Positions 21,718 through 33,972 of a DNA stretch of 42,868 nucleotides are shown piece by piece. Positions within the stretch are counted from its first letter, which is position 1, and every line of letters starts with the position of its first letter. The notes below the pieces were generated by a model. That model was given only the letters and a program-made list of their open reading frames with translations. It was not told the DNA's origin and did no database searches. The DNA comes from Hymenoscyphus infarciens. Taxonomy: Eukaryota; Ascomycota; Leotiomycetes; Helotiales; Helotiaceae. A program made the translations under genes and the position numbers. Location: positions 1-42,868 of the forward strand of contig LLCB01000408.1 of the NCBI GenBank assembly GCA_001414345.1. Direction: 5' to 3'.

Positions 21718-22446
21718 ATGCACCTCACCACAGTTGTCTTCTTTATCCTTGGCCTTGCCAGCCTTGTAAGTCTTCCACCTTAGCGCGACTCGATCACGCG
21801 TAACACTTCGAAGGTGAGGTCAACTACCTAACAACCCCTTTAGATCATCGCAGGTCCCGTTCAGCTTATTGCGGAAGAAGACCGAAAGTATGGACTTGCC
21901 GGTGTTCAACTCACTCCCATCATGGTCGCTCAATTGAAGGAGATGTCTGCAAACCTCACTGGTAGCACTGGTCCTAACAACAACACTCTCAAGGAGCGCA
22001 ACAAGGTAAACCTCACCTTCAGGCTCAACCTTACAAACAACTGACTGGCTTGTAGTCCGATATCCTCTGTGCCGATCGAATTGGTGCTTATGGTTGGCCA
22101 TGGGCTGTCACTACCGACATCTGGCAGGCTATCTGGAACATTTTGCAAGCCAGCAACACCTGCTTCATTGGACATAATCAATGTGCCGCAATTGGATGTG
22201 TAAAGGGATCTTGCATTGTTCTCTGCAATGATGTAAGCACACTCATTCACTCCTTCTAAGCTCCTCCAAGCTAACATTCATTTCTTTCAGAATGGCTACG
22301 ATATCGCACCAGACTGCAAGTACCTCTCCAGCTATGCTTCCGAAATCATCGATCGCTGCGACCTTCAACTCCACTGGGGTGGCCAGCACATTATTGGCCA
22401 ACGATTTGATACCGACCACTACAACATCATTGTCCGTGGATTCTAA
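21718..22446 (+). CDS. Secreted eight-cysteine small protein (candidate effector)
   Basis: Four exons 21718-21765, 21844-22005, 22056-22232 and 22291-22446 give 180 residues; all three introns are phase 0 with good GT/AG ends. The N-terminus MHLTTVVFFILGLASLIIAG is a classic signal peptide with cleavage expected after about residue 20. The mature part has a hydrophilic segment with two N-glycosylation sequons (NLT and NNT), then eight cysteines: LCAD, NTCF, NQCA, IGCV, GSCI, LCND, DCKY and RCDL. An even number suggests four disulfides. There is no catalytic motif. The pattern of a late IGCVKGSCIVLCND strand, a YLSSYASEIIDRC helix and a final HYNIIVRGF strand faintly recalls KP4-like small secreted proteins, but I would not assign it. 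TATA and TCACGTG sequences lie upstream. Confidence 0.85.
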
Positions 22447-23357
22447 TCGTCTGGTTCTGGCCATGAAATTTGGTGGGGGTGTAATGGACATATTATTTCG
22501 GCACACAATCACGGGGGAATTTCTTCGGGGGGAGCTTGTTGAAACAGTCTGCTTTGCAGTACTTTTCCATTATTGATTTCCGGCTAGAAGTCCTAGACAA
22601 GAAGTTCTAGACATGCCTATGTAATCGGGCAGATAATAAGTAAATAAATGCTCTCATAAAACGAAATATGAGTTCTTGCAGTGACACTTGTGATTTATTC
22701 CAAAAGGTGAAGTGTTGTTCCTAAGAATCTCGCGACACTTCGAAAGCCAGGTACATCGACCTTGGAATTGCTTTCTCATACTTCCTTGGCCATACCGCCC
22801 AATTGACATGTTTGTGTGTTATCGCTTATTCATTACCAGCTAACCAGCATTATTATATTATTGTAGGCAGAAGTTCCAAGGTCCAGTTGTGCTTCAAGAA
22901 GAATTTCGTGCTTTAGGTGAATGGCCTGCTTTATCTTTAAGTTTCTTCTTTTTAGTGGGTGGTGTAATTTGGTATTTGGGTGGTTGAGGCTTGAAACTCC
23001 TGTGATAGGCGAGATTATTACAGCTAAGCACTTTCCAATCAAAACCCATCATTCCAGAAACTCATTCACACTTTGCACACTGAACATAAAATACAGAGGC
23101 ATTGGCTTGCAAGAAGCTTTTCAAGCGAGAAGAGCATGAAATAACAACAAGTCAAAATTACTTTGGGCATTCTCTCTCCAGTTGAGCAATGCATTTCGTT
23201 GCCTCTAAAACCAAGCAATCATGAATTGAGAGAGGTGCTTGTGCATTGAGGAATTTGTGGTGGGTATCGAATTCTTTTCATTGATGTTCGTCCATACTCT
23301 TCTGCCTATATCGCTATATACAAAAACTCCATCCAAGCATCATTCATTGAACATAAA
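22447..23357. other. Intergenic between convergent genes
   Basis: 3' flanks of the secreted-protein gene and the dioxygenase, which converge here. No additional ORF is convincing. Confidence 0.5.
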
Positions 23358-24455
23358 TCACGCCCTCACACCAGCAGCATTCCCCATCAACATAGTATTA
23401 TCAGGCTTGTACTTCTTTGGTAACAAGGTAATATCATACTCCACATCCAAAACAGCACCCTTAGGCTCGTTCTCCACGGGCTTGAAGTTCAACAACAGAT
23501 CATCCTTGACAGCAGAAACAGTATCAGTCTCCAGATAGGGATCATCATTAGGATACAATTGAGCCGTGACACCAATGTATTCCGGGTGGGTAACCATCAC
23601 ATGGATATGCGCAGGTCGATTTGGATGTCTGCCCATCAGTTCGAGTAAACGTCCGGAAGCACCGGAGGTATCAATAGCATAGTCAGTTGGCTTGAGGCAG
23701 TAGAAGTAAAATTTCCCATTCTCATCTGTGCGGAATTTTCCTCGAAGGTTGTGCTTGCTTTGGTGCTCTGGGTCGTGTGCATCGTATTTTCCGTTCGTGC
23801 TGGCTTGCCACATGTCGAAGACTGCGTTGGAGATTGGGGCCCCGGATTCGGCGTCTTTAAGTACGCCGTGGAAATAGGTGAGTTGTCCATCCTTTGGCAT
23901 GTCTTGGACTACACTGGCGCCTAGGTCACGAAATGGAGTGTCAGGTGACCAAAAGGGACCAAGAATGGCAGAGGAGGTGGCGGAGAGTCCCTTTTCGGTG
24001 ACGATTGTGTGGTTGATTTCATCGACGAGACTAGAGGAATCATTAGCTAGTCCTCAAATCCATGTTTTGATTCCAAAGGTTGATCATGCTTTTGCCAAAG
24101 CACGTATGGAATAGTTAGTGAAACCATGGATAAAAAGTGGTACTCACGACTCAACACCCAAAACATCACACACTCTCCAGGCTTCATTTCGATTCTTTCT
24201 GTAATCCAGCCCTATCGAGTTGATGTAATTGACACCAATAACCCATTCGTCCTGTGTGAGCTCGACCTCTCGGCAAAAATCGTGTATATGGCTGATCAAC
24301 GAGCTGAGAATTTCCCGGTGTCTGGGTTGTGTTTCCGGACTCATGAGATCAATCACATGCTTCGTAAAGTTGGGGTCAAATTTGGCGTTGTTGTTTTTGG
24401 GTCCTGTCCAACCTTTTGTGCCGTTGGTGGTGCCATTGGTACCGTTGGTAGCCAT
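23358..24455 (-). CDS. Intradiol ring-cleavage dioxygenase (catechol/hydroxyquinol 1,2-dioxygenase)
   Basis: Non-heme Fe(III) enzyme that opens catechol-type rings between the two hydroxyls, feeding the beta-ketoadipate pathway. Exons 24455-24148 and 24030-23358; 326 residues. An Asn/Gly/Thr repeat ([15 protein letters not shown]) precedes an N-terminal helical domain typical of dimeric catechol 1,2-dioxygenases. The iron ligands are all present: Tyr185 (NGKYD), Tyr220 (KPTDYAI) and His244/His246 (RPAHIH), with spacings of 35, 24 and 2 close to the bacterial enzymes. No signal peptide, so intracellular, unlike the secreted intradiol enzymes of fungi. Catechol versus hydroxyquinol as the substrate cannot be settled from motifs; length and N-terminal domain are compatible with both. 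Confidence 0.93.
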
Positions 24456-24496
24456 GATCAAGTTGGTCTTCTCTTGTGTTGGAAGGAAGCTGGGTG

Positions 24497-24504
24497 TATT
24501 TATA
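24497..24504 (-). promoter_or_regulatory. TATA-box candidate
   Basis: TATAAATA on the minus strand, about 42 bp upstream of the dioxygenase ATG. This implies a short 5' UTR if used. Confidence 0.4.
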
Positions 24505-27300
24505 AAAGTGTTTGGTGTTGTAGTAGCACTTGAGGGGTTTGTGTTGAGATTGAAGAGTACAAAGGTAAGATCAAATTTACAAGTTCCAAGCGAAGGGGAG
24601 AAGGCTATTTGAAGTATGGATTGGACAACACTAGGGTAACCATACAACGAATCAGATGTTGAAGATTTGCGTATTTGTAAGGAACTTGAATCGTACGTTT
24701 TGCCGCAAAGTGGTACTCATTTGGAGCTATTGGGAAAATCTAAAGCCGCACTATTTCGGGATGTGGAGAGTCGGCTACAAATTCGGTAGCGGTTTTTGGC
24801 TGTGGTGGCCGATGGGTAAATATAATTCCGCCCAGTTTTGACGAGGGGTGCGGGGTAAATGGGGGGTATACGTGGTCAAGGGGAACTGGGGTTGGCCGCA
24901 CGTGCGATGAGCTGAGAATTCCCACGAGCCTCAAAAGGAAGCTAAGTTTATAGTAGACGATCCAATTCTTCTAAAAACAAAATAGAAAAGCATCACCTTA
25001 AAGGGTTTTCTCATCTGCCTAACTAGTCACGAGGAAGGACTCTTGGTCACCTGACTATATTTGAAATTCGCGGGAAATCCCAAGTCACATTTCCCCTTCT
25101 CATGAAATTGCTAAGTATAGATAGCTACATGAGAAAACAATTTGAATTTGGGAGCATCGAGCTCCATTCTACTGAATTTCGCACAAGGAATTATTTGATG
25201 AAGAACAGGTTTTGTCTAGTCAAGATTCTCGCTTAGGTTCTCAACTTCAGATTGGTTGGTAAGTTTGTGGAAAACAGCGAAAGCAGACAATCAGAAATGG
25301 AACACTAAGGACTTCAATTGTTCATTGCAGCTAGGTAGGTCTTCTTTGGGCATCTGCAGTTTCCCACCCTCATTTGAATTCTGAAAAGATAACAATCAGT
25401 AGCATAACAATTAGTAGCAAACCCAATACGATATCAAAACTGAGAGTGAGCAAGTATACATAGTCAAGGTTGGGTGGGAGCCCCCTTTTGAAATAAGTTT
25501 TGCCTAAAATCCACGCCTCACTTAGAGAAAGGCCGAGCTGCTAAAATAAATTGTTCATCGACGCTTCGCCTTTTCTCGATGAACGCTTCCCCTTTTCTCC
25601 AAGAGCAACGCATACTGGTGGGCTTTTCAAGCGTATTCGTGAAAATCACTTTAACAAATAGGAGTCCAAATAGAAATGTAGATATTCCAGTCCTTTCAAA
25701 AATCTGGTGATGGGTTGTTAGAAGAGTTAAGAGAGATAACAAGTAACGATTAGACTGTCAAGGTTTATGAGGGATAAGTACTAGATTTTTGCCCGTAGTG
25801 CGAGGCACTAAAACTAACTCAAAGAATTGCTCGGCTCCTTCGGCTTTCCCAGCCTATTTCTCTCCTTAGTAAAGTCGCTTTTCTTCCAGATGAAATCCTA
25901 AGTGACACATCTTGTGACCTTCTGTAAGCCTGCAGTGAGTTTTTCGCCGCCAATAAAATAGAAGCACAAAATTTACAGCCCGGCTCTTCAGCACAAAACC
26001 TTAAGGAGGTTTAATCAGACACGCAGGAGATCCAAACCGCGCGACTGTTGAGAGCGCTCTTTGATACTGAGTTACCGTCGTGTTCTCCCTAAGACAGCGG
26101 CGAGCTCCAAATCTACTCAGTTTTTGCAAAGCATGTTCTTTCTTGGAGGAGGAGTGGGGGTTTGATCGAAATCGAAATATTAGAGGCGGGCAACCCGTAC
26201 TTACAGTTGCGCCACAACTTTCTGCCATGCACACTGCCACATCCCAAAATAGCAAGATCCATGTATACACATTATAATTGACTTCATCTTATGCATTTTT
26301 GAAGGGAAACACTCTATTCATTGATTGGAACCTTGTTGGTTGATTTAGTGACGGGGATTGTTGTTTGCATAGTCCTGAATTCTTTTAGTAACTCTTTTGC
26401 AAGCACTGGCAATGTTATTGCCAAATGATTAATTTCTTGATAGAGAGATACTTCATGGTTTGCAAAATCGCTTTTTTGGCCTACGAACGAGGTGGCACAC
26501 CTTATCCGTCCAGGTAACAACGCAAAGTCATCCCCACCCACGACGAGAAGGAACTGCTTCTAATTCTCTTTTGCCTTTAGGATTTCCCGCTTCTATACGT
26601 ACCTAGCAGTTTTGCGAAAAGTATTCTGCTTAGAAAAAGTCCATTTGACTGATTGTTGTTCCAGCAGAAATTGTTAAAGAATCCAATGCGGCATACATAC
26701 ACCAGGGTTGTAACTGTCCGTCCCCCCTCTTTTTCATACCTAAAAAATTCCAGAATAATGTTGTCGTAAACTCCATTATGAAACAGATGCCAAGAAGGCA
26801 TCTTTATCTACAAGGTACATAAGTAGAGTCCCGCGTGGATATACAAAGTTTTTCGTCGTTTGAATATAATATTCGAAATATATAGAGACAGATATTGTTG
26901 TCGAAATATATACGCACCAGAAGATAAAAGATAACCATCCTCCTCTGGGCATATGTTTGTCGAGATGAATGTACTTCAACCAATTATATAGCCGCTCATG
27001 AACTTCAAAGCAATTGTGGTCGAAAATGCATAGCTGCCATTCAATTCCAGAGTTGTAAAAGCACCACGTTAGGAACGATTCAGTGAGAGATTGGGTGGAA
27101 GTAATAATGCCCATGGGATGCATGACTACACTCAGCATTGCAATCAGACCACCCATGCCGGATTCCTTCGACGAGATTTGTGGAGCTCATCACGCATCGC
27201 GGTAAGAGTGATGAGACGTGTGACAGTTGAGAACCATGTTTGGTTTACGACAGACTGCCATGAAGTAATATGACACCAAGTATTGAGATCTAATACTTAA
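24505..27300. other. Gene-poor region with weak minus-strand ORFs
   Basis: No gene I can defend. Two minus-strand ORFs look more protein-like than the rest: 26776-27156 (hydrophobic, see separate entry) and 26314-26541, which reads QFLLVVGGDDFALLPG-like and is preceded by a possible acceptor but no start. A tandem-like duplication (CGACGCTTCGCC / GAACGCTTCCCC followed by TTTTCTC) lies near 25560-25600. Confidence 0.45.
26776..27156 (-). CDS. Doubtful ORF with two hydrophobic segments
   Basis: 126 codons from an ATG at 27156. It has hydrophobic stretches GGLIAMLSVVMHPMGIITS at the N-terminus and WLSFIFWCVYISTTISVSIY further on, between which lies an aromatic/Cys/His-rich segment. A GTGCGT donor sits inside the second stretch, so part of the ORF may be intron. 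An in-frame TGA lies shortly upstream. No family recognised; it may be a decayed gene or chance. Confidence 0.2.
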   Translation of the reverse strand: MGGLIAMLSVVMHPMGIITSTQSLTESFLTWCFYNSGIEWQLCIFDHNCFEVHERLYNWLKYIHLDKHMPRGGWLSFIFWCVYISTTISVSIYFEYYIQTTKNFVYPRGTLLMYLVDKDAFLASVS

Positions 27301-27520
27301 ACAGCTTTACTTTTCATCCGAGCTAGTGTAACTTATAGTATATACTATATTGAATTTTTAGGGAATTTGCTAGTAGAATAGCAATCTTTAAAATAAAATA
27401 TATAGCTTAAAAGCTATATCTAAGTAGTTGATCAGGAATATATCTTTCCTATAAAGTCCTACTTATACAATCGTTATTAAAATATAGTACTCTATATATT
27501 TACTAAGTTATGAAGTTGTA
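27300..27520. repeat. AT-rich RIP-type block
   Basis: Short AT island with few CpA/TpG just downstream (3') of the SRPK-like kinase gene. Element not identifiable. Confidence 0.5.
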
Positions 27521-27601
27521 AAGAGAGTAACTTTGAGTTTGGAATTCCTGCACGCACTGTCGCACGTGCTATTAAATCACATAGCGAACTCGCCAGGAAA
27601 C

Positions 27602-30312
<2,711 letters not shown>

Positions 30313-31029
30313 ATGGCCGGCCTTTCACCCCAAATGTACGTTTTGCGCGCCCCCATTTGTATTGCTCTTTGCGGTAGCTATGGAATAGCGACTAACATGT
30401 CACAGCACCAACTTGATCATCATCCTCGGAATGATGCAAGTCTCGAAACGAATCCCGCTCGATGATCCGGATACCCTCAACCTGGTCCGAGTCGGGTACG
30501 TGTTGTCGAACGTAATCATCATCTCCATCTACGCCTACACCCACTTCCTGATCAACAAGAAGAAAGGTTTGTCTCCCGACTCCGATTCCTCTTCCTTTCA
30601 ACCAATAAACCAACTTACAAACTCCCAGACATGACCACCCTCAAATACGTCGACCAACCCCAAATGGGCTCCACCGAAGAACCAAAACTCATCACCACCA
30701 CCGTCCATAAATACGACGTTGACCAGATGAAGGCACTCTACAAGGCACAATTGATGGGTGTAGGAATGATGGCTGTCATGCACTTGTACTTCAAGTACAC
30801 CAACCCATTGTTGATCCAATCCATCATCCCACTCAAGGGCGCATTCGAGGGTAACGAGGTCAAGATCCATTTGTTTGGCAAGCCGGCTATTGGGGAGATG
30901 AAGCGTCCTTTCAAGGCTGCAGCTGGATTTATGAGCGCGCTCCAGGGAAACACGGCCGCTCCTACTCAGGATAAGAAGACTATTGAGGCTGCTGAGAAGG
31001 CTGGTCGTGGAGGAGTTAAGGATGAGTAG
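30313..31029 (+). CDS. PHO88: Pho88/Snd3 ER membrane protein
   Basis: ER membrane protein of the SND targeting route for proteins with downstream or C-terminal hydrophobic segments; first found through phosphate-transport phenotypes in yeast. Exons 30313-30335, 30406-30566 and 30629-31029; 194 residues, standard for the family. Starts MAGLSPQITNLIIILGMMQ, with a hydrophobic N-terminal segment. A second helix lies at VLSNVIIISIYAYTHFLIN, and a third hydrophobic region at LMGVGMMAVMHLYFKYTNPL. The NLVRVGY and YDVDQMKALYKAQ segments between the helices are typical. The C-terminus is charged and soluble (KKTIEAAEKAGRGG). The short first exon of 23 nt is notable but the splice is needed to join the conserved N-terminus. 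Confidence 0.95.
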
Positions 31030-31431
31030 ATTCTAAAGTACTAGAGATCATTGGTTCATTGGGATGCGGGTATGGAAGGCTGGTTGGGATGGATATCAAG
31101 GAGGAGACGGGGAGATAATGGACTCTTCGTTGTATCAATATTTTAGACGTTGCGATGCTGTGGAAGTAATCAATTCTACGATTTGCAATGAAATGTCCGT
31201 GTGCTCTTGCTTTTGAAACGCGAATCGGACTTTTATATATGAGTGTTATATATGCTAGCGCAAAAAGCGTCGTTACTTGATTGGTTGTATTTTATTTCTT
31301 CACCCTGGACTCGAAAGCGTCACCGAGGCTGCCGAACTCATCCTCGCCACTTCAGCCTCGTCATAGCAACTTCTCACCATGTACTTGTACTCCCTCAACT
31401 CCTCTACAATCTACAACAACACAACCCAGCA

Positions 31432-32654
31432 ATGGAAAGGCCATCTACTCCCCCCGCACGGCGGGCTGCCCGGTCAACACGAGCAAATCCAGCATCCCCC
31501 CAAACACCCGAAGTGACTCGAAGAATAGTACGTCCCGCCTCCCCTCTTCCCTTCTATCAAAACTAACAAAACCCCCAGGAAGAAAACCGCCTCAAAGCCA
31601 AAGCCCTCCGCGAACGATCCTTAGCTCTCGAAGCAGCTGCCGCTGCCTCCTCCAGCACAACCCAGCCCACATCCCTTAAAAGACCACATACCTCAATATC
31701 CAAAGACGCCGTCCCCTCTACCTCTCGAAATGCCACCACCGCCCCCCTCGAAGCGATCCAACCCGTCTCGCGAAAGTTTAAAAGCTATGTCGACCACGAC
31801 TTCTCAAAGATGACGGATACGAGGGGTGGTTTCTTGACTGCGGAGGATGATCCCTTTAACAAGACTCTCCACTCCTCATCCATGAATGCGAAGGAGGAGG
31901 GGAAGCCAGGCCACATGACGCTTAAAGAATGGGAGAGACATAAACTACTCAAGGAGTTGCGGAGGACGAAATCAGGACCTTTTGAGCCTTCAATAGGTAG
32001 TGATAAAGGGAAATGTAGAGAATGCGGGAGTTTGGAAATTGATTGGGTCTGGAAGGAGGTTTTCGGGGTGGGCGTTTGTGGGGCGTGTAAGGAGAAGATG
32101 CCGGATGTTTATAGTCTTTTGACGAAGACGGAGGCGAGGGATGATTATTTGTTGACTGATCGTATGCTCCCTCCTCTCCTTATATGTGTGCATGGATCAG
32201 GTTTGGGATAAGGAAAGAGAACTGATTAAAGGGAATAGCGGAACTCAAAGACCCCGCTCTCCTCCCCCATCTCGCGAAGCCTAATCCGCATAAATCACAC
32301 TGGCACGACATGATGCTCTACCTCCGTTTTCAAGTCGAGGAATACGCTTTCTCTTCCGCCAAGTGGGGGTCACCCGAAGCTCTCGACGCCGAATTCGAAA
32401 AACGAGAATTAGAAAAGAAAGTCCGCAAAGAAGCGAAGTTCAAGAGTAAACTTAAGGAGTTGAAGAAGAAGACTAGGACGGATGCTTATCGACGGAATCT
32501 TGCGGAAGGGGGGAAGGGAGGCGGGAATTTTGGGGATGTGATTGCTGGGGGGAAGCACGAACATGTCTGGGGTCAGTTGGTGGAGGGGGCGGATGGGGTT
32601 AGTGTTAAGACTTGTACGGAGTGTGGGATGGAGGTTGAGGAGTTGGAGTTTTGA
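31432..32654 (+). CDS. RAD14: DNA repair protein Rad14/XPA
   Basis: Damage-verification scaffold of nucleotide excision repair, binding distorted DNA and TFIIH/RPA. Exons 31432-31527, 31579-32161 and 32239-32654; 364 residues. The basic, disordered N-terminus (PPARRAARSTRANPASPQ) leads into the XPA core: FLTAEDDPFN, a C4 zinc finger with Cys178/Cys181 (CREC) and Cys199/Cys202 (CGAC), then the DNA-binding region TKTEARDDYLLTD and KSHWHDMMLYLRFQVEEYAF. A Lys-rich helix (KKVRKEAKFKSKLKELKKK) follows. A second Cys pair, Cys352/Cys355, lies in KTCTECGMEVEELEF at the extreme C-terminus with His in HEHVWG upstream; it may bind another metal. Start chosen at the first ATG that leads into the spliced frame. 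Confidence 0.95.
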
Positions 32655-33972
32655 TCCTTGAAGGTTTGGGACTCATGGTTTTACGGAGGGCATGAGGTTG
32701 TAGGACTTTTGGGGAGCTGGCTGTCTCGCTTCTGAATTGCTATATAGCTAGACTTGTAATCTTGTTACTTATGAGCCGGATGAACTGATGACAATGTATT
32801 AATGCAAAATCCGAATTACAAATGAGTTTCTTATTGATGTTTCTCCTAGAGCATTCGTAGATCACTACAGGACTCGGAGTGACTCGGAGTCACACAAGTG
32901 TCGGTACATATCTGATTGAGTTACCCGAAGTCTCTGTGTGACCCTAAGCTCAGTAAATAAGGTTACGCCATAACTCTTCAAAGTCTACTCACCTCTCCCC
33001 ATTCACTACCCCCTTTCCCCACACACTCAATAGCTCCCTCCCTAAATTATCCCACGAGAACAAACTACTCCCTCCACTCTCCAACCCTCCGTATTTCCAA
33101 GCCAAGCGAGCCAAGTAAAGTATAATCAGCTAGAGAGTCCTCATTCTCTCTTTCACTACAAACATCTTCTTAATCTTACTCCAACAACTCCACTTCTACG
33201 TTATATACAAGGCACAGACCTAAGCGAGAGAAGAAAGTTTCCCGCGGAAATATTTTCAAGATGGCAAAATTGGGAAACCTTTCTATGGAGGAGCTGGGTC
33301 CTTGTCAATACCTAACCGAGGATTCATGTATGGGTTCCCTGTGAGTAATCTTAGATAGGAAGGCCCTTCTTTGCTATTCGTAGGTTACCTACCGATAGCT
33401 CTAGGTAGAAGCCGAACCTGATCAAGGTGAGAAATACGTAGAGTGAAGAAGAGTACATGGCTCTACTCGTGAAGTCAAAATACGTCGTTATAGCATGAAA
33501 CCCAAATCTTTCTATAGCTTTATAATTTCATGGAAATCACGAGACAATCATCCCAACTCAACATTTTCAAAATCCAAGTCCTTCATTCCCTTTCCACATG
33601 CTTTCATATTTCACACAAGTTCTACTCTCGTACACTATATATGCAAATGAGTGCCCTATCTGCGCCTCATTCATTCCATTCCACTCTACTCCACTCCATC
33701 CACCCACACAAGATCTCCCCTTAGAAAAAAGAGACAGAAACGAACCCTCGCCCTAATGCAAATGCTCCAGAAGAACAACGCACAACAAGAAAATGAAAAG
33801 AAGTCCAAAAATACATGAAAGAATCGGTAGAGGGTATTTTTCGTTTTTCCCATTTGCGAGACAAAGACAAACTTCGTTCTCTCTCATTTCGTGCTTCATC
33901 TTGATGCTTTATCATCAAAGCCCCCCCCTCATCAAACCTCCCCATCACCACCCCCCCCCCAAATAATTACGC
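32655..33972. other. Intergenic between convergent genes
   Basis: 3' flanks of RAD14 (+) and striatin (-). A GACTCGGAGT direct repeat occurs twice in tandem near 32872-32892. Poly-C tracts at 33921-33928 and 33951-33960 are G tracts in the striatin 3' UTR. No gene seen. Confidence 0.5.
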
